Shown in pieces: positions 54,813 through 64,000 of a stretch of DNA of 64,000 nucleotides; within the stretch, counting starts at the first letter, position 1, and every line of letters begins with the position of its first letter. Origin of the DNA: Rhabdophis nuchalis (Eukaryota; Chordata; Lepidosauria; Squamata; Natricidae); assembly GCA_039707465.1 (NCBI GenBank), contig CM077648.1:21390119-21454118 (forward strand), given 5' to 3'. The position numbers and the translations under genes are program-made. Below the pieces are notes generated by a model. The model did no database searches. It was not told the origin of the DNA and was given only the letters and a program-made list of their open reading frames with translations.

Positions 54813-56347
54813 ACCCGCACACTGATATTAATAGCCTAGATCTATGAAAAGGTACCATTACATTATATGCAAGCAATTGGCCTAAACGACAGTATTCCCC
54901 TAACTTTAACAACATTCCAGTATATATTTAATATTGCCCGATACAATATACAAGGAGAAAGGGGCTAGCACAGAACACTGGCTGATGGATCCATTTTGAA
55001 CCCAACATATAATCAGTATGTATACATTATGCTATTCAATCTTGGCCTAGAAATGCTATTCAGGGAGCAGAATAGGTATAAGAAATAATAAGCCGAAGAA
55101 ACTAAAAAAAACACAAGAAACGAAAAGGGAACATAGAACAACTAATTCAGACCGACACTATGTACTATACTTCTTTATACACATGTCTGCCTTTGCAAAC
55201 TGCATCCATATACTATCTTTTATTCTTTAAACATTTCATCTTTTTACTTTTCAGGGCCTCATCAAGTCCATCCACTCACTCTCTCTCTCTCTCTTTCCCT
55301 TGAGCCATTCGCTATTCATATGTCTGTCTAAAATAAAGCAGTGCTGTCAAAGATCAGTATGTCATAAGATACCTGGATATGCCTATTCCTGTAAAAAAAA
55401 AAGTCTAGATTGTTTCAGGAATGAATTGTACAATTTCACAGGATACTGGAAAGAAGGTTCTTGTCTTTAAAATTGGACAACTTGCACTCTTGAATGCCCA
55501 ATTCAATCTACAGTGTTTTAATCCAGACAGAGTGAAATAATCTGAGTGACAGACGTATACCTCACTTTTCAGGTGTGTGAAGAAATGCTGAAAATTGGCT
55601 TTTATATGTGTAAATAGATACAACACCTCGAGCCGATATTTTAGATTGCAGAGCGGAAGAACATTTAAAATCACTGATCATTATTCAGAAACAAATTAAA
55701 GAATACAAATCTTAACAAGGTATGCTTTGTAGTTATTTCCAGTAATCAATAAACACGCATTAACTTTTATCACTTAATAATTCGAATGGCAATTATGGCA
55801 AACAACCTACTATAAAACTTTCAAATGTAACTAAATACCATTGCCTGGTGTTCTCCCTAAAGCTTTCTACTTCAATTGAATTATCAACGTAAGTTCTTAA
55901 ACTTAAGATACACATAAAATAAAGAGCAGTCTTCTCAAAATTCAGAAGACAACAAAAACATAATATTGCAGGGATAATTTTTTAAGTAAAATCCTTGTTT
56001 CTCTTGAGCATATTAAATCTGCCCTCTTGATATTTCTACTAAAAGCAGGTCAAACTTCTAGCTTCTTTCTCTAATTCAATTAAAATAATTCTTTAATGAT
56101 TATCACATACTTTCAAGTTGACGTTATTGCAATCATCTCAAAAACAATCTCATGCTTGTTAGAGAAGAAATCTAAAAATCATGTTAAGCTGCTAGAAAGT
56201 GAACAAGCATGTCAATGAAAGAACATGACTCTCCCTGGTGGCAGGGAGTAAGAACTTCCTCATAAGACTCTTCTAATAGATTTAGTTGAAAAATTGAGTG
56301 CTCATTTATAAGGGTAGCAATGTCCTTGCATAAAACTACTTTGAATA
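54813..56347. other. Repeat-poor AT-rich sequence
   Basis: About 1.5 kb. A short CT run lies at about 55278-55294. No recognised TE or exon. Confidence 0.4.
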
Positions 56348-56355
56348 CTCTAGAA

Positions 56356-56489
56356 CAGGGGTGTCAAACTAGCGGCCTGTGGGCTGGATGCATCACGTGC
56401 AGGCCATGCCCACTCTCGCTCCGTGAATGGGGAAAATGTCATGAAACATCACGCGACAGCAACGTGATGCAGCAAGTTTGACACCTGCG
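56356..56489. mobile_element. Short hAT-type MITE, GTGTCAAAC family
   Basis: CAGGGGTGTCAAACTAG and AAGTTTGACACCTGCG are inverted termini. Flanks CTCTAGAA (56348-56355) and TTCTAGAG (56490-56497) match at 6 of 8. It shares GGATGCATCACGTG.AGGCC with the copy at 63831. Confidence 0.8.
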
Positions 56490-56504
56490 TTCTAGAGCAG
56501 GAGG

Positions 56505-57096
56505 TGGTGTGGCCCGCGAGCGGCCAGCAGAACTGGCAGCCGAGTCAGACAGTGAGGAGGCTGGGGAGGAACATGGGCCAGTCTTGGGGGCTGAGGAAAG
56601 CTCAGATGAAGGGTCTGCGTCGGAGGCAGAGAGGGAGTCAGACAGCAGTGAGGCAGAGGAACGGCTGGAGCCTGTTCCCAGTGTGTGCATGCGCAGATCT
56701 GCCAGAAGACAAGAACAACCAAGAAAGCAGGGTCAACGTGGGAGTAAAGCCATGCCTTGGAGGTGATCCCTTTCACAGGAAACAAAAGACGAGTGAATGG
56801 GGAGTTGGCTTTTGCAGGAAACAATTTGCTTCTTCAGTCGTTCCAAGAATGGAAAGTTCTGTTTGTGATTATAAGAGACTCTGTGCCAGGTGTTGCCTTG
56901 CCCTGCATTTGAAAACCAGTTATCTGGCAGGTCTCCAAGCGAGATAAAGTTCATGTTGATAAATATTCCTCTGAAAAACTGTTTGCCAAGCCTTGCTCAC
57001 TGTGGATGAAAGGAATTCATAGTCATGTAAATAAAAGAGGTTTTGCCGGGACCAAGACTCTGCTTCATGCTTTTTAAGGAAGCCTATGTCAGAACA
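56505..57096 (+). mobile_element. Solo LTR with exact 5-bp duplication
   Basis: TGGTGTGGCCCGCGAGCGGC to TATGTCAGAACA, 592 bp. GGAGG is duplicated at 56500-56504 and 57097-57101. An AATAAAAGAGG signal lies about 65 bp before the 3' end. It is related along much of its length to 6398-7004. The frames at 56504-56947 (147 codons, acidic) run through the LTR and are not evidence of a gene. Confidence 0.85.
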
Positions 57097-57101
57097 GGAG
57101 G

Positions 57102-57516
57102 TTTGGGGGATGCTTCAAATGAAGCTATCCGTAAAACAGATAGAAAGTGACTAAACAGGAACAGCAACATCATGATTTTTGATTATGAACCGCAGAGGTA
57201 CATACAGTATTAGATAGGCTCATGCCAGCAACCTAATACCATATACCAGATATTAGGTAGGTTCCTGACTTCAACACTAGATTTTTCCCTGTGTAGCACA
57301 GTTCTACATAAGTGCACTGTACCTAGACATAAATACCCTCCTGCTAAGGTGAAACATAAGATTTCTGTTAATGTTTCACAGAAAGCTACTTTGTCAGGAT
57401 TTGTACATACCAAACATTGAACAATCTTGATCTTTTCCTGTGCCGATAAGTGTAGTTATGTTAAAAAAAATTCTGAATCAGCATATTCCATGGCATTTCA
57501 CGGTCTAAATAAGTTT
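57102..57516. other. Unassigned sequence
   Basis: No recognised element. Confidence 0.35.
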
Positions 57517-57715
57517 GTTTTTTATTTATTTCCTGCCCTTATTATTTTTTGCAAATAGGTCAAGACGGCAAACATATTCAACATATCTTCTTCCTCTTAT
57601 TTTCCCTACAACAACCACCCTGTTGAGGTGGATGATTGTTATAGGGAAAGTGACCGTGAGAGTGACTGGCCCAAAGTCACCCAAATGGCTTTCATGACTA
57701 AGGCCTCTTAGCCAT
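57517..57715 (-). mobile_element. SINE/LINE-related repeat with MIR-like core
   Basis: TTATTTATTTCCTGCCCTTA, CAAATAGGTCAAGACGGCAA, CAACAACCACCCTGTTGAGG and GTGACTGGCCCAAAGTCACC are blocks of a widespread squamate repeat. The GGCCCAAAGTCACCCA block resembles the conserved core of MIR-type SINEs. The orientation is inferred from the known family. Confidence 0.6.
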
Positions 57716-57879
57716 TAGTATTATTTATTACCTCCAATTTTATGATTTCATGGATATGTATTATTAACATTAACATCAACACCATCAAAATCATTAAAGA
57801 AATTAGACCAGTGGTTCCCAGTGCTCTTTTTTTGGCCATGCCCCAATGTTTTGCATTATTTTTGTATATTCTTTTAAAT

Positions 57880-57953
57880 TCCTGTGCGCCGCCCTGGGTC
57901 CTTTTGGAGAAGGGCGGGATATAAATTGAATAAAATAAATAAATAAATAAATA
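57880..57953 (+). mobile_element. L2-like LINE 3' tail
   Basis: TGTGCGCCGCCCTGGGTCC, GAGAAGGGCGGGATATAAAT and a (AAAT)n tail. Confidence 0.78.
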
Positions 57954-58599
57954 GTAATTTCAATGATCTATTTAAAAGTGATCTGAAAAAGCAGCTGCTA
58001 TATTTTCCTTCATAACTTAATAATCTCTTGCTTTTTCTTTCACTCTTACCTACCACATTTCCTTTTTAGTTTGCTGGACCCAACAAGGAACTAACCTTTC
58101 TATATGTGTATATAATATTGTAATCCTCTTTGAGACCTTTGGTAGAACAGCAACTACAGGTCTAAATATATACCCCATAAAGAAAGTGAAAAATACAATG
58201 GTCCATGCCCCGAGCATAATTTGTCCAAATGTCTTATACTGTTTAGGTTATAATTCTCATTCAGTACACTACATGAAAGTTTAACTAAGCAAGCAGACTG
58301 CAATCTCAACATGTCAGCTTCTATGTACTTTGCAATAATATGGCTATTTCTGTAAAGCTCTGCACCAACTTCTTTAATCAGCATAGCCAATAACTTTCCC
58401 AACCTTTTGTACTTTAGTTGTTCTCCGCAGCATTAGAGAAAAACATATCAAGACAGACGGATGTAAATATAATGAAAAACATATTTCATTTCAGTCAGAT
58501 GTTCAAGTAAGATGTGGAGCTCCAACTAAGACCATGAAATGAGAGTTAATACTGGAAGTGCATTTATATTTGCAGCAGAAGAAATGGGAAGCTTCTTTT
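57954..58599. other. Unassigned AT-rich sequence
   Basis: No recognised element. Confidence 0.4.
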
Positions 58600-58735
58600 T
58601 TAATTTCTTTTTTGTTGTTGCCTCTTTCTGCATATTTAATCTTTTCTGTCTTTCTTTCCTTTCCTTTTTTGCTCTTTATTAGTTTGGATAGTTTTATGTT
58701 CTATTTAAAAACTTAATAAAATTTATAAAAACAAA
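58600..58735 (+). mobile_element. Possible L1 3' UTR end
   Basis: A pyrimidine-rich stretch followed by AAAACTTAATAAAATTTATA and AAAAACAAAA resembles the 3' end of squamate L1 copies. There is no coding part, so the call is weak. Confidence 0.4.
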
Positions 58736-58985
58736 AGCATGAAACCATAACTTGTATGGGACAATCCACTCTCAATGAGAAAAATAGTTATTTACACTAT
58801 GGAAACTACCATCCACTTTGTCACAGAAATTGATTTTTCCCTGTGTAGTTCATAACGTATGGGCTGTATTTCTCAGTGTATTTCTAAAGACCCATTAGCT
58901 ATAACAATTGATTCCATTTCCCCAGAATTCAATAAGTGTTCGTATATACAAAACCCAACTTTTGGAAGACCTGAAGGATAGCTTT
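58736..58985. other. Unassigned sequence
   Basis: No recognised element. Confidence 0.3.
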
Positions 58986-59637
58986 ATATGGGATTTTAGC
59001 GCAGGGTTAGTTTAATTTTATTTTATATTGTACTAATTTTATTTTATTTGTATTTTATATGTACAGTGGTACCTCGGTTCACGAACTTAATTCGTGAACT
59101 GACTCTGTTCGCGAACCGAATTGGTCGTGAACCGAGGCACAATTTCCCATAGGGTTCAATGTAAATCCGGTTAATCCGTTCTGACCTTGTTTTTTGGTCG
59201 TAATTCTTGAACTGACTCTGTTCGTGAACCGAATTGGTCGTGAAGAGAGGCACAGTTTCCCATAGGGTTCAATGTAAATCCGGTTAATCCGTTCTGACCT
59301 TGTTTTTTGGTCATAGATAAAATGTCCGCGGCTCCGGTTCGTGAAGCGAAACGGAGTTCGTGAACCTGAGCATTTTTACGAACTTTTCTGTTCGTGAAGT
59401 GAGGCGGAGTTCGTGAAGCGAAACGGAGTTCGTGAACCTGAGCATTTTTACGAACTTTTCTGTTCGTGAACCGAAACGGTGTTCGTGAACCGGAGCACAT
59501 TTTTTGGAAAATTTCTGTTCGTAATCCGAATTGGTCGTGAACAGAGGCATTCGTGAACCGAGGTACCACTGTATTTTAAATTCCCTGTGCCCCGCCTCGA
59601 GTCCCTTCGGGGAGAGAGAGCGGGTTATAAATTAAAA
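58986..59637 (+). mobile_element. L2-like LINE tail, split by a mariner-like MITE
   Basis: GGATTTTAGCGCAGGGTTAG at the left is shared with the tail at 61985 (TTTTAGCGCAGGATAGG). After the insertion it resumes TTTTAAATTCCCTGTGCCCC and GAGTCCCTTCGGGGAGAGAG, then passes into an (ATT)n run. Confidence 0.75.
59064..59571. mobile_element. Tc1/mariner-like MITE with internal duplications
   Basis: CAGTGGTACCTCGGTTCACG and CGTGAACCGAGGTACCACTG are perfect inverted termini, with TA at 59062-59063 and 59572-59573. It belongs to the family of 3321-3768. Two internal direct duplications lengthen it: the CACA.TTTCCCATAGGGTTCA block at about 59138 and 59250, and a GAAACGGAGTTCGTGAACCT block at about 59349 and 59420. 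Confidence 0.9.
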
Positions 59638-59697
<60 letters not shown>

Positions 59698-59752
59698 CAT
59701 CATCATCATTATTATTATTATTATTATTTATTATTATTATTATTATTATTAT
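59638..59752. repeat. (ATT)n microsatellite with ATC variants
   Basis: A trinucleotide array that grows out of the LINE tail, with CATCATCAT interruptions near 59697-59708. Confidence 0.97.
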
Positions 59753-61089
59753 CAGGTTAAGAACAGATCATCACAGAGAAAATCTACCTACATGGCTGCT
59801 AAGAGTTGATTATGTGCCATTAAGTCAGTGTCAATCAATCAAAGTTCAGATTCAATGACTTGACTCCAACTTGAACCAATACTGGGAGATTGAGATTTAA
59901 AAGGACAAGTTGAAAAAGATGCTAGTTTTGTTTAGAAGTCAAATGGTCAAAGTCTAATTGTTGAATCTCTCCTCCATTTTAGGTCTTTAATAAATTCATA
60001 GGATAAATTCAATACAGATTTGAAAATTTGGTCCATTTTTTATACAAATAGGTGGAATAAAAGGTTTGGAAGGGATCCTGTCTAGTTCCTCAGGTTGTAA
60101 ATGAGATAGTAGGAGATTCTTACTTTTAGATTTGCAGGAGTCTATTAATGTAACTTTACAATAAATAGAAATAGTTCAACTGGTTGTGTTTTCTGTCTGT
60201 TTTATCTGGTAAGGCTGATATCAAACTTTCAAATCTGAAAGACTCTTCCCTTCTAGCCTCTTGCTCTACCTACTATCCAGCTGAGGGCTATGCTATATCT
60301 TTAATGACTGTTCTCTAGACAGTCTCTCTTCAACCAATGTCCCAAGGTTTTCACCACAATTGTGGGGAATTACAATTGTTGACCAGGCAATATTATCCCT
60401 TTTTCCACACATTCCTGCTAATTCTTATGCTATGCTATGCTTCCAATCTTGTCAAGTTAATAGCTTTATTGAAAACATTTGCTGCACATTAATTCCCTGT
60501 GTCTTCCCCCCAGAAACTATATTATCACTACATTGACATTATAATTGCAGGTCTTCTTATTTTTTACCTTGTACCTATTATATTCTCGTTATTTTTATCA
60601 TTATAATTTGGGTTGCTTTTGTCACATTTCAAATTTCATCTTGCTCTGAAAAGTTCAGCTCTATAAAAGCACACAAATGGGAAAATCAGGTATTATATCT
60701 GTCAGTATTATTACAGCAATTTAAAAAGTTAGTTTGCATCAATGATCTAGATGAGACAGTTTTATTTTGGTTTTTAATTTATTTTCGCTGCAAAACCTCT
60801 TACTTCTTTAAGGGACTTTAGGATTTTATCAATACTGGGCAGGACCAGTCAAAGTAATTTTGCCACTGAGATGAACGAGATAACCTCATCATGTAAAAAC
60901 TCTAATCAGTCTGGCAGTTGAATGTTAGTTAAATGCTGATTCAGCTGTATTGCACCAAAACCTTTCTAGTTCAGCCTTCAGTTTCTACAAAGGCCAAATA
61001 AAAGCTTAAAGGAAACCCATAAAGAGAACAGAAATACAAAAAAAAAAAAAATTCCATATCTCTTCTCTAATTTATTACGTCATAGTTTG
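59753..61089. other. Mostly unassigned sequence
   Basis: GATTATGTGCCATTAAGTCA at about 59808 looks like the edge of a RTE-related repeat, but it cannot be followed. No other element is recognised. Confidence 0.4.
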
Positions 61090-61620
61090 CTGCTACATCA
61101 AGTAAAACTAAACTTTGACCCCAGTGCAGATTGCTTTGCTTTAATCAACGATTATGGTAATATGCCACCAGCTTGAAGCCAACTCTTCAAGACCACCTAA
61201 TTTTCTTCTAGGACACTCTGTCCCTAATCTGGTCTTTCAAATCTTCCCATGGTGCAAACGTTGTCATTGTAATTAAGTGCATTTGCAGTGATGCTGGTAT
61301 ATTTAATCTTAACTCCATTTCTTTTTCTCTGCCCTTCTTGTATTTCATTACTAGAGCTTCCAAATTATTTATATTTTCAGCTGCCAGTATCCTGTCATCA
61401 GAATAGCACAGGTTCTTGATGTTTCTTGCCTGTCTTCTTGTAATCCATCTTCCCTCAATATATATTCAGTATATAGTTTGTATGACTAAAAAGACTGCAC
61501 AGTTTTGTTTTACATGTTTGCAGACCTGCAGCCAGTCTGCTTCACCAGATTCCAACCAGATTGTGGCATCCTGACCTCTGATTAGTTTTGCATAAGGACA
61601 ATGAGATGTTCTGGGATTTG
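61090..61620 (-). mobile_element. Degenerate RTE-type LINE reverse transcriptase
   Basis: Read on the minus strand, broken frames show YTEYILREDGLQED, then after a frame change a region with an (F/Y)xDD-like SDD at the catalytic position (about 61405-61420), LAAENINNLEALV-like and ELRLN blocks. This is part of the palm domain of an RTE-clade reverse transcriptase. Many stops make it a fossil. Assigning it to BovB itself is uncertain. Confidence 0.6.
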
Positions 61621-61731
61621 CATTTTTCGGGTTAATTACAGATACACTACAATGTTTCTATGTAATTGTAACACTTATGCCCTTGTGTAACTTTCTTAAT
61701 CTGAATTGAATTTGTAATTCATCCTTTAAAG

Positions 61732-61830
61732 CAGGGGTCCCCAACCTTTGCAACTTTAAGCTTTGCTGGCTGGAGAAGTCTGGGAGCTGAAGTCCTTCAG
61801 ACTTAAAGTTGCAAAGGTTGGGGACCCCTG
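61732..61830. mobile_element. Short hairpin hAT-type MITE
   Basis: CAGGGGTCCCCAACCTTTGC and GCAAAGGTTGGGGACCCCTG are perfect 20-bp inverted termini. CTTTAAAG, itself a palindrome, is duplicated exactly at 61724-61731 and 61831-61838. It is a 99-bp deletion form of 2748-2876 with most of the left arm lost. Confidence 0.93.
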
Positions 61831-61984
61831 CTTTAAAGAGATTTCCAAAGCTCTTCACAATCATTTTTTATTTTTACCATTCTTGATAATTTAGTATAAT
61901 CTGAAAATGTGGCCACTGAATTGCTTACACACTAGTCATTTTTTAAGTATTGCAACCATATTAATTCTCTAGCTATTGTAGCTA

Positions 61985-62172
61985 GCTATTGTACCTCCCA
62001 TGGGGACTTTTAGGTAGTTTTAAATTGGGTTTTTAAAATTTGGTTTTAGCGCAGGATAGGTTATTTAATAGTTTTTTAAATTATATTTATTGTATTTTGT
62101 ATGTTTTTAAATTTTCCTGTGCGCCGCCCTGGGTCCTTCGTGGAGAAGGGCGGGATATAAATTTAATAACAA
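61985..62172 (+). mobile_element. L2-like LINE 3' end
   Basis: GGTTTTAGCGCAGGATAGG, TTGTATTTTGTATGTTTTTA, GTGCGCCGCCCTGGGTCC and GAGAAGGGCGGGATATAAAT. It is the longest of the L2-like 3' UTR tails in the window. Confidence 0.78.
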
Positions 62173-63235
62173 GCAAAATGCTATAGTCATGTAAAAAAAT
62201 AGCATAGACAGGGGGAATGGTATGGTATAATTCAATGGGGGAGGGGAGCTCAGGCAACCTGAATACTAGGCCAAGTAAGAGTTGATGAATTACACTAGAC
62301 ACCTGATGCATTATATTAGACAACTGAAGAAAATGGATAAAAATACATCTGGAAAAAGGATGGAAGACAGATGAAGTGAAGTCCCAGAAGACCCGATTGG
62401 GAGTAATGTCTATCTTCACTAAAGAGACAAAGGAAAAAACAAAACAATTTGATCTACATTTTTCATTCTAATCTTTTTTACTTTATTACATTAAAAAATA
62501 AAACAGCATACATATATAAATTTGTATTGATCACACTATTTTCTTTTGAAGTGAGGACTGTTCTGAAAAAACAGATTCCTAGAGTTGGAAATCTCCCTTC
62601 AAAAATTACTTTTTAAGGTCAAATTTAACCAAAAGTCAAGCTGTTACATTAAGCTATTCCTGAATCAAGTCTCAGAGAATTTTAAGGGGGGGAAATGAAA
62701 AATGTTGTGTCCTTTGAATTTTTCAGTACAAATTTTTCTTACAGGGTCGTTCTCAAGTTACTGTTTGTACAGTCCTTCAGTATATGTAGTGTGTTTATTG
62801 ACAAGAAACATGATGCAGGTCAAAATTGGAAAAGCAAGGAGCTATTGCTATGGTTACCTTTTTTATAGAAAAATAGGGAAGGAAAAAACAAAGAATAATA
62901 TACTTTTCAAAGAGTCCAATAAATGTTTATTTCTCACGTTATAAGCAACCATAGCTCATTCTCATTTTTCAAAAACTGTTATTGTAATGTGAGTTATAAA
63001 ATTATAGGCTACTGGCCTTTCCGTTTCAGGCCTTTCGCTATTTAGGTTGCTAAACAATTTCTACAGTCCTAAGAAAGACCTATTTCATGAGGGAAAACCT
63101 AAAGATTTACTCCAAATACAGGTATGGATACCATTTTGATTTAAATTAGCTAAAGGATTGTTATTTCTGCTCTTGTTTAATTGTGTGAAAAATGGGAAGT
63201 TCATCTTCTATATAAATAAAAATGTAACAAGAGTA
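62173..63235. other. Repeat-poor AT-rich sequence
   Basis: About 1.1 kb with no recognised element. Confidence 0.4.
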
Positions 63236-63425
63236 CGTTTAGGTAGGTAGGTAGGTAGGTAGGTAGAGGGATAGAGAAGGAGAGGGAGAGATACAGTAGG
63301 TAGGTAGGTAGGTAGGTAGGTAGGTAGGTAGGTAGGTGGATAGAGAGAGAGGGAGAAATACAGTAGGTAGGCAGGTAGGTAGGTAGAAGGAGAGAGGGAG
63401 AAATACATTAGGTAGGTAGGTTGGG
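63236..63425. repeat. (TAGG)n microsatellite with GA-rich spacers
   Basis: Four TAGG blocks are separated by AGAGGGAGAAATACAG-type spacers, which suggests tandem duplication of a block of roughly 60 bp as well as slippage. Confidence 0.95.
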
Positions 63426-63548
63426 GGTTATACGGTGGTTGTGTGTACATGTGTGTACGTGTTTGTATGTGCAGGTGTAGATCTACACACAGATTAGTTG
63501 GCCATTTAACCAGACTGGGCCACAGCAATGTGTGTCTGGGAACGGCTA
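63426..63548. other. GT-rich spacer
   Basis: GTGTGTACATGTGTGTACG-type sequence and unassigned bases. Confidence 0.35.
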
Positions 63549-63556
63549 GTTTAGAA

Positions 63557-63690
63557 TATGGGTGTCAAACTCATGGCGCTATGTTCCCATCACGTGACAT
63601 TTTGCAATGTTTTTTCCCTTTGCAGAGTTGCGGTAACTGTGCCCTATGTTTGACGCATTTGGCCTGCCGGCCACTAGTTTGACACTCCTT
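63557..63690. mobile_element. Short hAT-type MITE, GTGTCAAACTC family
   Basis: TATGGGTGTCAAACTCATGG and CTAGTTTGACACTCCTT ends. Flanks GTTTAGAA (63549-63556) and ATTTAGAA (63691-63698) match at 7 of 8. Confidence 0.85.
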
Positions 63691-63830
63691 ATTTAGAAAA
63701 TATGGTTTCCCGTACACCTGATTTTATATATGTACGCTTACAGTTATGTTATTTTCTTTGTTTCCTTTCCTTCAGAATTGGACTTTCCAGTGCTAGAAGT
63801 GTTACAATTCTTACATTGTATGTTGTAGAT

Positions 63831-63924
63831 CAGGGATGTTAAACTCACAGCTCATGGGCCAGATGCATCACACGCTGGCCGCACCCAGTCACAACAATGT
63901 GATGACACACGTTTGACACCCCTG
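63831..63924. mobile_element. Short hAT-type MITE, GTGTCAAACTC family
   Basis: CAGGGATGTTAAACTCACAG and CACGTTTGACACCCCTG are inverted ends. Flanks TTGTAGAT (63823-63830) and TGGTAGAT (63925-63932) match at 7 of 8. Only 94 bp long. Confidence 0.88.
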
Positions 63925-64000
63925 TGGTAGATGGCTCTTGGGTTTTTTTTTCTTGGGCTATTTTTATTTACTTAAATGTTTGGGCAGGTTTAGTTTGTTT

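Noticed and set aside
56504..56947. Acidic 147-codon and 85-codon frames
   Set aside because: They fall entirely in a solo LTR; the related LTR at 6398 does not keep the same frames.
59171..59569. 132-codon repetitive frame with VHELRF-type repeats
   Set aside because: It is the translation of repeated GTTCGTGAA motifs in a mariner-like MITE, not a repeat protein.

Overview
The window looks like vertebrate nuclear DNA from a squamate reptile, most likely a snake. It is AT-rich and contains the usual squamate repeats: tRNA-headed Sauria-type SINEs, BovB/RTE LINE 3' ends, CR1 and L2-like LINE tails, an L1 3' end, many short hAT and Tc1/mariner-type non-autonomous DNA transposons, solo LTRs and long tetranucleotide tracts. 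The assignment to squamates rests on remembered repeat families, not on a search. I found no host protein-coding exon, no tRNA or rRNA gene and no CRISPR array. Every open reading frame that resembles a known protein is a retrotransposon remnant, so the window reads as a gene desert or the inside of a very long intron.

Layout. 1-7 kb: a Sauria SINE, a second SINE split by a hAT element, a hairpin hAT element, a 448-bp mariner-like element and a solo LTR at 6398-7004. 7-14 kb: two BovB 3' ends flank a long low-repeat block (8.2-10.2 kb) and LTR-like pieces. 14-25 kb: a CTTT tract, several hAT elements, a minus-strand LINE, three TACCGTATTTT elements, two CR1 3' ends, a long inverted-repeat element with a tRNA-like core (23591-23980), and a low-repeat block with octamer motifs (24.2-24.9 kb). 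25-38 kb: more hAT copies with clear 8-bp duplications, nested insertions, a compound TTTA/CTTA/CCTA tract, an L1 3' end and a CR1 split by a hAT element. 38-50 kb: LINE remnants, a pogo/Tigger-like element, a second Sauria SINE, a hAT element inside a mariner-like element, and a CR1 with an open frame of about 260 codons (48873-49740). 50-64 kb: low-repeat blocks, a hAT element with a perfect duplication, a third Sauria SINE, a second solo LTR, an internally duplicated mariner-like element, a decayed RTE reverse transcriptase, a TAGG tract and two small hAT elements.

There is no operon or pathway here. The biology is transposon history. SINEs carry tails resembling those of their likely LINE partners (Sauria SINE with BovB, the other tRNA SINE with an L2-like tail). 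Short hAT elements with 8-bp duplications sit inside SINEs, LINEs and mariner-like elements, which gives a relative order of insertion. The repeat-poor blocks between them are candidates for conserved non-coding DNA. I saw no convincing new molecular system; the best leads are the repeat-poor blocks, the near-perfect hairpin elements and the inverted-repeat/SINE composite.
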